A stretch of 64,000 nucleotides of DNA from Chitinophagales bacterium (GTDB lineage: Bacteria; Bacteroidota; Bacteroidia; Chitinophagales; Chitinophagaceae): contig JAFLBN010000010.1 in assembly GCA_017303395.1 (NCBI GenBank), positions 45,726-109,725 on the forward strand, read 5' to 3'. Position 1 is the first letter of the stretch. Each line of letters begins with the position of its first letter. Shown one piece after another: positions 34,157 to 42,620 of the stretch. A program made the position numbers and the translations under genes. Below the pieces are notes generated by a model that was not told the DNA's origin, made no database searches, and saw only the letters and a list, made by a program, of their open reading frames with translations.

Positions 34157-34840
34157 TTATGCTGCAACAAGTTCTGGTTTCAAGCCACTAATGACTGATT
34201 GGTACCTGTTTGCGGGTAATTCTTCTTCAGCCATTTTCAGGTATATGTTATATACTTCTTCTGGTGCACCAATTTTAATGCCGGTAAGCCATTTAATGAT
34301 TTCATCATTATTAAGGCTTCGCATCATCCACCTGCTTTCTATCATTAGTATTTCAGGGTTTATGCTTGCAATGATTGCTTGTTGCGCCTGTAATAATGTT
34401 TCATCTGAATTGTGTTTCCAGAGCGAATACAGGAGCTGGTTTTCTTCTTTGTTCATGTGATAGAGGTTGAATGCCACAAATTCATTAAAGGAAAAGAAAA
34501 GACTTTGCCCGATTGCGATGCGTTCTGACTTTGTAGCAGCTTTTGTCCATTCATTTACTTGCTCGCGCAGGGCATCAGAAAGTTTATGGTCTATTTCATG
34601 GTCTTTTTCGAAATCATCTACCATTGCGGTATCATGTGCTGCTACCAACGGCAGGATGTAAGTGTCTTCATGATGAGCATGTTCATCAAAAAGATCTACA
34701 ACAAGGGAGATTTTATTAATGGTTTCTGATGCATCGTCTTTACTGAAATCTGTTTGTTGGATGCACAATGCAGTGTCATATAATAAAGCCCGAAGGCCTT
34801 TGTGAATCTGGTTGAATACATTGTAACGATTGTCTGTCAT
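34157..34840 (-). CDS. Hemerythrin-like HHE-domain protein
   Basis: The 227-residue cytoplasmic helical protein has the diiron ligand pattern of hemerythrins in its first 135 residues: His13 (QIHKGLR), the HAHHEDTY cluster (His54-Glu58), DHEIDH (His81, His85) and YHMNKEEN (His128, Glu132). Such proteins bind oxygen or nitric oxide or protect iron. The C-terminal ~70 residues (WLTGIKIGAPEEVYNIYLKM) are less conserved. It sits between two AraC regulators. Confidence 0.85.
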   Translation of the reverse strand: MTDNRYNVFNQIHKGLRALLYDTALCIQQTDFSKDDASETINKISLVVDLFDEHAHHEDTYILPLVAAHDTAMVDDFEKDHEIDHKLSDALREQVNEWTKAATKSERIAIGQSLFFSFNEFVAFNLYHMNKEENQLLYSLWKHNSDETLLQAQQAIIASINPEILMIESRWMMRSLNNDEIIKWLTGIKIGAPEEVYNIYLKMAEEELPANRYQSVISGLKPELVAA

Positions 34841-34857
34841 ATATTTTAAATTTTATG

Positions 34858-34865
34858 CAAAACTA
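34858..34865 (-). promoter_or_regulatory. -7 promoter box TAGTTTTG for the hemerythrin gene
   Basis: Exact consensus on the minus strand, 17 bp before the ATG at 34840. Confidence 0.5.
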
Positions 34866-34920
34866 TTGTAGCCCCACAACGTGGGATTGAAAAAAAGCGA
34901 CAAGTTTGTTATGAAAATGT

Positions 34921-35742
34921 TTATTTAATTGGCATAAGCCACTCTATCAACTGGTTGTCAGGATTTTCATAATCGGGTAACGATAGAAATTTAAAGTATG
35001 ATACACCTGCGCCGTGCTGCAACTGTGTCTCTTCGCTCATGTGTTTATTAATAAGCAATGTATTTTCCTTGTATTTGCTGACAGGGCAGCAAAACCTATA
35101 TCGTACAAACTTGCCACCCGGTATTTCTGATTTAAAGAAACGGGATGTTGTTAGCTTGTTTTTAGTGCGAGGTATTATAACGGCATCATAACGTGCAGGG
35201 GAGGGGGTTACGTTCTGACAGGCATGCAGCACAGCATAGTAGTCAAAGTCTTTTTCGATTAAACCTTCATGATTGATAAAAGCTTGTACCTCCTTCCATA
35301 TGGTGTAGATGTCTTTACTGAAATAGTTGCCTATGGCAGGAAAGACGATTGCTTCTTGTTTGGGTAAATGGGTAACCTCGTAGCTTAGTGACACATAGTT
35401 GTTGGATGATAGTTTTCCGGATGCAGCTTTCAGTACATTGCTTGCTCTGAAGGTGCGGGGAGATACATTCATCAGGCTTTTGAATGCTTTTGAAAATGCA
35501 CTGTCGTTATTATAGCCTACCAAGTATTTGATGTCTGCCACAGGAATACTTGTGAGTACTAATAGCTGTGCCGCAGTTTCTATCCGTTGGCGTTTTATGA
35601 AATCACCGACAGGTTCGCCAAGTTCTTCTTTTATTTTGCGATGAAGGTGGAAAGGGGAATATCCAGAAATACGCGAAAGGTCTTCAAGCGTTATTTCTTC
35701 GCTCAATCTATGGCTTATATATGTTAGTAATTCCTTTACCAT
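34921..35742 (-). CDS. AraC regulator with GyrI-like effector domain
   Basis: The 273-residue protein has the reverse layout of most AraC members: the double HTH is N-terminal (~5-100, EITLEDLSRISGYSPFHLHR, VADIKYLVGYNNDSAFSKAF, LMNVSPRTF). A C-terminal GyrI/SOUL-like small-molecule domain follows (~120-273, VTHLPKQEAIVFPAIGNY, YDAVIIPRTKN, GGKFVRYRFCC). This matches Rob/BmrR-type multidrug-sensing regulators. I chose the ATG at 35742, since a -7 box lies seven bases before it and a longer reading would include that box. Confidence 0.87.
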   Translation of the reverse strand: MVKELLTYISHRLSEEITLEDLSRISGYSPFHLHRKIKEELGEPVGDFIKRQRIETAAQLLVLTSIPVADIKYLVGYNNDSAFSKAFKSLMNVSPRTFRASNVLKAASGKLSSNNYVSLSYEVTHLPKQEAIVFPAIGNYFSKDIYTIWKEVQAFINHEGLIEKDFDYYAVLHACQNVTPSPARYDAVIIPRTKNKLTTSRFFKSEIPGGKFVRYRFCCPVSKYKENTLLINKHMSEETQLQHGAGVSYFKFLSLPDYENPDNQLIEWLMPIK

Positions 35743-35749
35743 TACGAAG

Positions 35750-35757
35750 CAAAAGTA
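35750..35757 (-). promoter_or_regulatory. -7 promoter box TACTTTTG, decides the AraC/GyrI start
   Basis: Exact consensus on the minus strand with CTTCGTA before the ATG at 35742, suggesting a leaderless or near-leaderless mRNA. Confidence 0.5.
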
Positions 35758-35934
35758 GATAGCATCCTGCAAACGGACTTTGCCGATATTGCTGCGTTGG
35801 AAAGAAGAAAAAACGAAGCCCTGCATTTGGTAAGTATGATTACGAGGCAAAACTATATCGCCTTATTTCCAAAAATCTTTGCTTAAGCGAAGATTTCAGA
35901 AACTGTAAAATACTTTTATATGCAGGGCTTGTTA

Positions 35935-36141
35935 TTAAAAACCTTGTTTTGCTACGCCGTCTTTGATGGCTTGCAATGCTTTAGCTTCGTTCATGATGGC
36001 AGCCATTTTATTGCCTTTGCCATCGTTGCCGCTTGCCATGTAGCCGCCACGAGCTGTTTTCGTGATTACTGCATCGTGCATTGGCACATTCTTTTCTTTT
36101 GTCTTCAGGCAGTATGCCTTTATCATTTTAGAGGTATCCAT
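35935..36141 (-). CDS. Small conserved-looking protein (68 aa)
   Basis: The reading frame encodes a basic, well-ordered sequence: KMIKAYCLKTKEKNVPMHDA, VITKTARGGYMASGNDGKGN and KMAAIMNEAKALQAIKDGVA. It starts at an ATG and has codon use like its neighbours. The AYC-K-K-K, M-DA and G-G-G pattern recalls DUF5679-like small domains in which the zinc cysteines have been lost, but this is a tentative resemblance. No partner gene is evident. It could be a nucleic-acid-associated small protein. Confidence 0.6.
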   Translation of the reverse strand: MDTSKMIKAYCLKTKEKNVPMHDAVITKTARGGYMASGNDGKGNKMAAIMNEAKALQAIKDGVAKQGF

Positions 36142-36280
36142 AATTCCAGATGTTGTTTTTAGTGAGTTAATAATGTCTGAAAGTACTATTTAATAAGGCC
36201 TTTAAAAACATCCACCCAAGTTTTAACGGCAATAGGTGGATATATTATTAATTTTTGTGGATAAAACAGTGATTTTAAGC

Positions 36281-37084
36281 CTAAAAGTGCACTAACAGGT
36301 CTTTTTCTTCGTCTGCCAACATGCCTGCAGACCTTATTTTGTTGTTGATATACTGCAGCGAAACTGTTTCGTTGACGCGATTGGTAACATGCGGGAACGC
36401 TGCAAGTGCTGCTGTAAGCTCCTTGTGCACTTTTATCATCTTCAGCCTGCGCTTCAGTTTATTCATGATAGAATTGCCCTTGATGCTATTGGCTATAATC
36501 TGCGGGTGCATGGCAAGGAAAATGGTAGGCTTGTGCTGTATGATGTGTGGGATGAGTCGTTTTACCAGCTCATACTCATAGCCTTCGATGTCAATTTTAA
36601 GAAAAAGCTTTTCGGCTTTGTGATTTTCGTTGATGAACTTGGCAAGGTCTATCAGCTTTACTTCCCAACTGCTTTTAAAGTCGTTTATCATAATGCTGCT
36701 ACCTGCATTGCCGCCACTGGCAGTGCTTTTGATATACACTACGCCTTCTTCTGTACCTGCAGCCTGGTTGTAGATGTGCAGGTTTTTTATCTGCGGATTG
36801 CAGGCAAGGTTTTGTTCCAGATATTTATACACCACAGGGTCGGGCTCGAAGGCAAAAGCCTCTGCTGCCAGCTGCGCGCAATATAAAGATGTGCCACCTA
36901 TGTATGCACCAAGGTCTATAAACGTGGTTTTGTTGTCTACATACCTGTTGAACATTTCGAATGTTTCAGGCTCATAGGCACCACTCTCAATGTCCTTCCA
37001 GTTTTGGCGGAAGTATTCAGGAGATTCTTCTGATTTGGCAGCATGGATGGTGATGCCGTGTAACTGTATTGTGATATCTGTCAT
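36281..37084 (-). CDS. FkbM-family SAM-dependent methyltransferase
   Basis: The 267-residue enzyme has FkbM-type motifs: TTFIDLGAYIGGTSLYCAQL (SAM-binding, ~53-72), AFAFEPDPVVYKYLEQNL and LFLKIDIEGYEYELVKRL. The family methylates hydroxyl groups on sugars or polyketides. No sugar gene cluster is adjacent, so the substrate is open. It has its own -7 box (37111-37118), about 26 bp upstream. Confidence 0.85.
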   Translation of the reverse strand: MTDITIQLHGITIHAAKSEESPEYFRQNWKDIESGAYEPETFEMFNRYVDNKTTFIDLGAYIGGTSLYCAQLAAEAFAFEPDPVVYKYLEQNLACNPQIKNLHIYNQAAGTEEGVVYIKSTASGGNAGSSIMINDFKSSWEVKLIDLAKFINENHKAEKLFLKIDIEGYEYELVKRLIPHIIQHKPTIFLAMHPQIIANSIKGNSIMNKLKRRLKMIKVHKELTAALAAFPHVTNRVNETVSLQYINNKIRSAGMLADEEKDLLVHF

Positions 37085-37110
37085 GTAAATAGCTGATATA
37101 GCGTCAGTTG

Positions 37111-37118
37111 CAAAAATA
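37111..37118 (-). promoter_or_regulatory. -7 promoter box TATTTTTG for the FkbM methyltransferase
   Basis: Exact consensus on the minus strand, 26 bp before the ATG at 37084. Confidence 0.5.
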
Positions 37119-37127
37119 TAATTGTTA

Positions 37128-37967
37128 TTACATAGATGCTAATGTTACAACCTCACCCATTTTTACTCTGCCATTATCATTGATAAGTGTGCAGGCTTCA
37201 TTTTTAGCATCGTGCTCAAAAAAGAGTATCCAGTTATTGTCTGCAGCTTCTTTCAGTATAGCGCGTTTTTCGTTCAGTGTGTCCAGCGGACGCATGTCAT
37301 ATGCCATTACCCAAGGCATAGAAATATGTGCAGTGCTAGGTATCAGGTCGGCACAGAAGAAAATGGTTTGTCCGTTGTAATCTATTTGCGGTAGCATCAT
37401 ATTGTCTGTATGCCCCTGTACATAACGTATGCGTATGCCGGGTGCCCATTCTTCGCCATCAGCAACTTCTACCCATTGCAGTTTGCCGCTTTCCTGTATT
37501 GGTAAGATGTTCTCTTTCAGGAAAGATGCTTTTTCGCGTTCGTTGGGTTCTGTTGCGCTGTTCCAGTGTGCTTTGTTGCTCCAGTAAGTAGCATTAGGAA
37601 ATGCAGGCACTAGTTTATCTCCATTGCGCACAATAGAACCACCACAGTGGTCGAAGTGCAGGTGCGTGAGGAATACGTCGGTAATATCTGCATGTGTAAA
37701 GCCATGCTTGGCTAAAGAGCTTGCAACGCTATCCTCTCCGTGCGGAAAGTAGTGACCAAAGAATTTGGCATCCTGCTTATCGCCCATACCATTGTCTATC
37801 AGTATTTTTCTATCGCCTGTATCTATCAGCAGGCAGCGCATAGCCCAGCTGCACATGTTGTTATCATCAGCAGGGTTTACTTTTTGCCACATGCTCTTTG
37901 GTACAACACCGTGCATGGCACCACCATCCAGTTTAAAATATCCTGCGTTAATACTATATAGTTTCAT
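37128..37967 (-). CDS. Metallo-beta-lactamase-fold hydrolase
   Basis: The 279-residue protein carries the zinc motif THLHFDHCGG (His102, His104, Asp106, His107), a later VQGHTDNMM (third-strand His) and FFCADLIPST. FEHDAKNEA supplies the last His. This is the quorum-quenching-lactonase/AHL-lactonase-like branch of the fold, though the substrate cannot be assigned. The start at 37967 is an ATG; a TTG lies two codons upstream. It follows the MFS gene by 12 bp and is probably co-transcribed with it. Confidence 0.85.
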   Translation of the reverse strand: MKLYSINAGYFKLDGGAMHGVVPKSMWQKVNPADDNNMCSWAMRCLLIDTGDRKILIDNGMGDKQDAKFFGHYFPHGEDSVASSLAKHGFTHADITDVFLTHLHFDHCGGSIVRNGDKLVPAFPNATYWSNKAHWNSATEPNEREKASFLKENILPIQESGKLQWVEVADGEEWAPGIRIRYVQGHTDNMMLPQIDYNGQTIFFCADLIPSTAHISMPWVMAYDMRPLDTLNEKRAILKEAADNNWILFFEHDAKNEACTLINDNGRVKMGEVVTLASM

Positions 37968-37979
37968 CTTCAAATATTG

Positions 37980-39302
37980 TTAAATAACTGTTGATTGTAA
38001 ATGTTGCTTTTTGGCTGTACGTAGCGCTACGAAAAGTATAATTGCACCCAACGTAAAGAACGTGATGAGTGCAAGAATAGAGTTGCGCATGCTGCCGGTA
38101 GCCTCTTCTATAAAGCCGAAAGAGAACATACCCGCAACGATGGCCAGTTTTTCTGTAACATCGTAAAAGCTGAAGAAAGAAGTTGTGTCTTTGGTTTCGG
38201 GCATCAGCTTGCTGTAGGTAGAACGGCTGAGCGATTGTATACCACCCATTACCAAACCTACTACTGTTGCTATGATGTAGAACTGTGTAGCTGTTGTAGT
38301 GTAGTATGCTGCTATGCATACACCTATCCATATCAGTACCACTATCAGCAGTACTTTCAGGTTGCCTATTTTCTCTGATAGTTTAGACATGAGGAATGCA
38401 CCCGCGATAGCCACCAGTTGTATGATGAGAATAGTGCCGATTAATTGGCCTGTTGCCAGTTTCAATTCTTTGCTGCCAAAAATAGTAGCTGCCAGCATTA
38501 CCGTTTGCACACCCATGCTATACATGAAGAATGCACCCAGGTATGTTTTGAGCACAGGCAGTTTTTTTACCTGTTGCCATACTTTCTGCAATTCATGAAA
38601 ACCATTGGTGAGTATGCTGACCTCGTTGTGTTCTTCCATTGGGTTACCGTCCGGTAGTTTGCGCATAGAAAGTATGCCGAATACCAACCACCATATACCG
38701 ACCAAGAGGAATGAAAGACGTGGTGCAAATGTATCGTCCTGGATACCGAATGTTTCGGGGCTGAGGACGAATACAAAACAAACCAATTGCAACAATACAC
38801 TACCAATATAGCCATAAGCAAAGCCCATGGCACTTACACGGTCGCGCTCTTTTTCTACTGCAATCTCCGGAAGGAAGGCATTGTAGAAAACGATGCTGCC
38901 ACAATAACCAAGAGCGGCTATGGCAAAGAGTATAATACCCAGTTCTACTGTACTGCCCTTGAAGAAATACAAACCACAACATGCTGCAGAACCCAGATAA
39001 CAGAACAGTTGCATGAAGCGTTTCTTATTTCCGCGATAGTCGGCAATAGAAGATAGTATGGGCGATATGATAGCTATTACCAGATAAGCTGCCGCCAATG
39101 CGTAATCGAACAATGCTGTGTTGGAAAATGTAGCACCGAAGAAATTGACCTTATCGTTTACCACGATGCCATCTTCTTTTACAGATGTTACGGCAACATA
39201 GTATGCGGGGAATATGGTAGAGGTAATAACCAGATTGTAGGCAGAGTTGGCCCAGTCGTACATAGCCCATGCACGCTGCACCTTTTTAGTGCTTTGGTTC
39301 AT
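37980..39302 (-). CDS. MFS transporter, UMF1/Atg22-like
   Basis: The 440-residue protein has about twelve membrane helices. Its start RAWAMYDWANSAYNLVITST and PAYYVAV, followed by SPILSSIADYRGNKKRFM and GGIQSLSRSTYSKLMPE, are characteristic of the UMF1 branch (vacuole effluxer Atg22-like). FFSFYDVTEKLAIVAGMFSF lies near the end. Substrate unknown. Upstream lies a long repeat-containing spacer before ppa, and the MBL-fold hydrolase gene follows after 12 bp. Confidence 0.87.
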   Translation of the reverse strand: MNQSTKKVQRAWAMYDWANSAYNLVITSTIFPAYYVAVTSVKEDGIVVNDKVNFFGATFSNTALFDYALAAAYLVIAIISPILSSIADYRGNKKRFMQLFCYLGSAACCGLYFFKGSTVELGIILFAIAALGYCGSIVFYNAFLPEIAVEKERDRVSAMGFAYGYIGSVLLQLVCFVFVLSPETFGIQDDTFAPRLSFLLVGIWWLVFGILSMRKLPDGNPMEEHNEVSILTNGFHELQKVWQQVKKLPVLKTYLGAFFMYSMGVQTVMLAATIFGSKELKLATGQLIGTILIIQLVAIAGAFLMSKLSEKIGNLKVLLIVVLIWIGVCIAAYYTTTATQFYIIATVVGLVMGGIQSLSRSTYSKLMPETKDTTSFFSFYDVTEKLAIVAGMFSFGFIEEATGSMRNSILALITFFTLGAIILFVALRTAKKQHLQSTVI

Positions 39303-39320
39303 AGCAACAAAATAAGATAA

Positions 39321-39420
39321 TTAGTTGGTTTGTTGATTAGTTGGTCTGTTGATTAGTTGACTTGTGTTGAGTTAAGAATGTATTAACGGACAAATCAACT
39401 AATCAATCACTCAACTAAAC
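39321..39420. repeat. Dispersed intergenic repeat, copy 5, with an inverted partner
   Basis: Several units (TTAGTTGGTTTGTTGATTAG, then GGTCTGTTGATTAGTTGACT) are followed by an inverted set at 39390-39418. The arms 39347-39365 and 39390-39408 pair at 16 of 19 positions, giving a long hairpin between ppa and the MFS gene. Confidence 0.65.
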
Positions 39421-39423
39421 GGG

Positions 39424-39963
39424 CTATTTCTTCGCCATCAGGTTTTCGTAGTCCTTGATGCTGTGTTGCAGGATTTTCTTTGCCAACCTTGCCCCTTGAA
39501 ACTCTTCGATTTTCACCACTTTGTTTTCCAGTTTCTTATACTCTTCAAAGAAGTGGCGCAGCTCTTCGATAAAATGTGAAGGCAGCTCGCTGATATCGTT
39601 CATGTGGGCAACACTCATATCGTTTGCACAAACAGCAATCAGTTTATCATCCGCCTCACCCTGGTCAAGCATGCGCATTACGCCGATAATTTTAGCCTCG
39701 ACAAGGCACAGCGGTTGCATTTCTATCTGCGAAAGCACCAGAATATCCAGCGGATCCTTGTCGTCGCAATATGTACGTGGTATAAAACCGTAGTTGGCAG
39801 GGTAGTAAACAGAAGAATAAAGTACACGGTCCAGCTTCAGCAGTCCTGTTTCCTTATCCAGTTCGTATTTGGCCCTTGAATTCTTAGGGATTTCGATGAT
39901 TGCGTTTACTGTTTCGGGTACATTTTCACCGTAACTAACGGAATGCCATGGGTTGAAATTCAT
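39424..39963 (-). CDS. ppa: Inorganic pyrophosphatase (family I)
   Basis: The 179-residue enzyme has the family I signature [12 protein letters not shown] (Asp67, 68, 70, 73), with YPANYGFIP before it and [10 protein letters not shown] (Asp ligands) after. It hydrolyses pyrophosphate to drive biosynthetic reactions in the cytoplasm. A -7 box at 40073-40080 gives a leader of about 100 nt. The 3' side carries a hairpin formed by the dispersed repeat. Confidence 0.95.
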   Translation of the reverse strand: MNFNPWHSVSYGENVPETVNAIIEIPKNSRAKYELDKETGLLKLDRVLYSSVYYPANYGFIPRTYCDDKDPLDILVLSQIEMQPLCLVEAKIIGVMRMLDQGEADDKLIAVCANDMSVAHMNDISELPSHFIEELRHFFEEYKKLENKVVKIEEFQGARLAKKILQHSIKDYENLMAKK

Positions 39964-40072
39964 CTTAATGTCATTTTTTCTTTAGAAACCTGCTGCATCC
40001 TGCTCTTCAATTGTGGTGGTAAAACCTGAAAAACAACACGTATGGCGGGATAGCAACTATTGTTGAACGCCG

Positions 40073-40080
40073 CAAAGATA
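40073..40080 (-). promoter_or_regulatory. -7 promoter box TATCTTTG for ppa
   Basis: Exact consensus on the minus strand, about 109 bp before the ATG at 39963. Confidence 0.5.
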
Positions 40081-40236
40081 AATGTTAAAATCGTCACAGA
40101 GTGTTGGCTATTGCCTCAAAAAAATAATATCTTGCCTCTCCCTTGCGTTTATTGCGAGTGTGAAATCTTCTGAAAGCGTTGCTTGTCACGGGTTTGTAAG
40201 GTGTATTAACTTTATGAGAAAAAATGAACCCTCAAG

Positions 40237-40266
40237 TTGTTTTTTTGAAGTGTACCTATATCTTTG
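40237..40266 (+). promoter_or_regulatory. exbB operon promoter (TTG-N19-TATCTTTG)
   Basis: A -33 TTG (40237-40239) and a -7 TATCTTTG (40259-40266) are spaced by 19 bp, close to the expected Bacteroidota layout. The exbB ATG follows at 40333. Confidence 0.6.
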
Positions 40267-40332
40267 CAGGCACACAAGGGATGTATTAAAATAATTAATC
40301 AACCAAAGTAAAAACTAATAAAAATCAGAATT

Positions 40333-41163
40333 ATGGCAGACGTAAAAACAGCCGCTAAGCCGTCATCTCAAGCAGGCAAACCAAAGAACGCGAACAATTT
40401 CATGCTTAACCTCATCATCGTGGTTGCGTGTATCGCCATAGGCCAAATTGTTTATCACGTAGTATTTGGTAGTGCTTCAAACTTCTTGGATGCCGAGAAA
40501 CACAAGCCTAAAAACTTTATGGGTAATATGTATCTGGGTGGTATGATTGTACCATTCCTGATAGCTACATTCCTTACTATGCTTAGCTTCGTAGTTGAGC
40601 GTTTCATGACAATTTTCAAAGCAAATGGTAAAATGAATGCAGGTGAATTTGTACGTAAAGTACAGTATCACCTGGCTAATAAAAATGTTGATGCTGCACT
40701 GGCTGAGTGTGATAAACAAGCGGGTAGCGTAGGTAACGTAATGCGTGCAGGCCTGGTTAAGTATCGTGAAATGACTACTAACCACGAACTGGATACAGAA
40801 CAAAAAGTTATCAGCATCCAGAAAGAAATTGAAGAAGCAACTGCACTGGAACTGCCAATGCTGGAAAAGAATCTTGTATTCCTGTCAACTATCGCATCAG
40901 TAGCAACCCTATTGGGTCTGTTGGGTACGGTATTGGGTATGATTAAATCATTCCAGGCGATGGGTACTTCAGGTGCGCCTGATGCATCTGCGTTGGCTGC
41001 GGGTATCTCTGAAGCCCTGTATAACACAGCACTGGGTATCGGTACATCATTCTTCGCAATCATCGGTTACAACTTCTTTACCACTATTATAGATGGTATC
41101 ACATTTGGTATCGACGAAAGCGGTTTCACGCTGACACAAAGCTTCGCTGCTAACTACAAGTAA
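40333..41163 (+). CDS. exbB: ExbB/TolQ/MotA-family proton channel
   Basis: The 276-residue protein has membrane helices near 22-42, 70-90, 175-200 and 225-250 and the signature SVATLLGLLGTVLGMIKSF, followed by GISEALYNTALGIGTSFFAI. It forms the pentameric inner-membrane motor that energises TonB. It has an N-terminal helix and extension (~1-50, VVACIAIGQIVYHVVFG) beyond the three helices of E. coli ExbB, as is common in Bacteroidota. It is first in an operon of two exbD genes and tonB. Confidence 0.93.
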   Translation: MADVKTAAKPSSQAGKPKNANNFMLNLIIVVACIAIGQIVYHVVFGSASNFLDAEKHKPKNFMGNMYLGGMIVPFLIATFLTMLSFVVERFMTIFKANGKMNAGEFVRKVQYHLANKNVDAALAECDKQAGSVGNVMRAGLVKYREMTTNHELDTEQKVISIQKEIEEATALELPMLEKNLVFLSTIASVATLLGLLGTVLGMIKSFQAMGTSGAPDASALAAGISEALYNTALGIGTSFFAIIGYNFFTTIIDGITFGIDESGFTLTQSFAANYK

Positions 41164-41255
41164 TAGTTGCTGCCGTTGAGTACATAATTTGTTTTATGGA
41201 AAAACGACATTATCGGATCTTATTACTATTAACAGTTGAAGAAAAAAAATAAGCG

Positions 41256-41918
41256 ATGCCAAAATTAAAAATGCCAAGGAAAAGCACCCATGTGGATATG
41301 ACCGCCATGTGTGACGTTGCCTTCCTGCTTCTTACCTTCTTCATGCTGGCTACCAAGTTTAAACCTGACGAGCCAGTAACGGTAACGACGCCTAACTCTA
41401 TATCTGAAATTCCTTTGCCTGATGCAGACATCATGATGATAACTGTAGATGAAAAAGGCAGGATGTTTTTCTCTGTTGACAATGTGAACGTGAGGAAAGC
41501 GCTGATTGATGATATGGATGAGTACAAAAAGCTCGGCCTTTCTGAAGAGGAGAAGACAAAGTTTGCTAAAGGTTCATCTATTGGTGTTCCGCTGAGCCAA
41601 TTGAAATCTTATCTGGCTGCAGACCCTGCACAACAGAAAGAGTTTGATAAAACGGCTACGGGCATACCTACTGATACTGTGGTAACGTCTGACGCAAATG
41701 AACTGGCTGCATGGATACGTCTGGCAAGGAATAACAATCCTAAGCTGCGTATTACCATCAAAGCAGATGCTGATGCGGCTTACCCTGAAATCAAAAAAAT
41801 AATCACTACGTTGGAAGGTTGGAAGATTTTTAAATTCAACCTGATAACTGGTCTGAAGGCTGTGCCTCCGGGTACTGCAGCTTACGACATCCAAATGGGT
41901 GCGCCTGCTAAGAAGTAG
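41256..41918 (+). CDS. exbD: ExbD/TolR-family biopolymer transport protein, first copy
   Basis: The 220-residue protein has the ExbD anchor with its membrane Asp: HVDMTAMCDVAFLLLTFFML. A periplasmic domain of about 180 residues follows, longer than E. coli ExbD (141 aa) by an insert around DDMDEYKKLGLSEEEKTKFA and SDANELAAWIRLARNNN. The core folding strands RITIKADADAAYPEIKKIIT and FNLITGL are present. It pairs with ExbB and with the next gene, a second ExbD. Confidence 0.92.
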   Translation: MPKLKMPRKSTHVDMTAMCDVAFLLLTFFMLATKFKPDEPVTVTTPNSISEIPLPDADIMMITVDEKGRMFFSVDNVNVRKALIDDMDEYKKLGLSEEEKTKFAKGSSIGVPLSQLKSYLAADPAQQKEFDKTATGIPTDTVVTSDANELAAWIRLARNNNPKLRITIKADADAAYPEIKKIITTLEGWKIFKFNLITGLKAVPPGTAAYDIQMGAPAKK

Positions 41919-41966
41919 TTTTCAGAAGAAAATAATATTAGTTAACCACTATAAAAAAGTTTTTCC

Positions 41967-42560
41967 ATGGCTGAAATGGATACCTCCAGTGGCGGAGGTC
42001 ATAAGAAAGGGCCCGGGGTCAAGAAAGGAAAGAAACTTTCTACGCGCATAGACCTTACTCCCATGGTGGACTTAGGCTTTTTGTTGATTACATTCTTTAT
42101 GTACACAACAACCATGTCGAAGCCTAAGACTATGGAGATAAACATGCCGTATAAGGATGAGAAGATAACGGAAGAAGAACAAACCAAGATTAAAGCAAGT
42201 ACGGTTATATCAGTGCTTTTGAGCAAAGACCATCGTATTTACTATTATGAAGGTATAGGTGACGACCCTACGAAGCCACCACAACTGAACGTTACTTACT
42301 TCAAACCGAAAGACGGTATTCGTGATGTGCTCATCAACAAGAAAAAAGCCATCGAAGAGATGAAAGCTTCAGGTGCGTTAGGTGCCAAAGATCAGGCTAC
42401 GATTATCATCAAGCCAGACGTGACCAGTACCTACGAAGACTTGGTTAACATGCTTGACGAGATGAGTATCAACGATATAAGGGTATATGCAATTGTTGAC
42501 ATTACACCTGTTGACAAGGAATTTATCCAGATGACAGAGCAGGCAAACGGTGTGCAGTAA
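41967..42560 (+). CDS. exbD: ExbD/TolR-family biopolymer transport protein, second copy
   Basis: The 197-residue protein has an N-terminal Gly/Lys-rich cytoplasmic tail (GGGHKKGPGVKKGKK), then the anchor RIDLTPMVDLGFLLITFFMY with the conserved Asp. Periplasmic strands include HRIYYYEGIGDD and TIIIKPDVTSTYEDLVNMLD. It is 48 bp after the first exbD. Two distinct ExbD subunits are usual in Bacteroidota and may form a heterodimer in the motor. Confidence 0.92.
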   Translation: MAEMDTSSGGGHKKGPGVKKGKKLSTRIDLTPMVDLGFLLITFFMYTTTMSKPKTMEINMPYKDEKITEEEQTKIKASTVISVLLSKDHRIYYYEGIGDDPTKPPQLNVTYFKPKDGIRDVLINKKKAIEEMKASGALGAKDQATIIIKPDVTSTYEDLVNMLDEMSINDIRVYAIVDITPVDKEFIQMTEQANGVQ

Positions 42561-42620
42561 TGCAAGCCGATTATGGGAAATGAACTTCTTTGCATCTAAC
42601 AATTAAAAGGAATTTTTAAA

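Larger units (their letters stand above)
39964..40332. other. Divergent promoter region between ppa and exbB
   Basis: This 369 bp region holds no convincing gene. It contains a minus-strand -7 box for ppa and a plus-strand promoter for exbB. The middle ~150 bp shows nothing I recognise. Confidence 0.6.

Noticed and set aside
40082-40294. 70-residue open reading frame between ppa and exbB
   Set aside because: It overlaps the exbB promoter boxes, has six cysteines in a biased composition and no start signal; the region is better explained as a divergent promoter.
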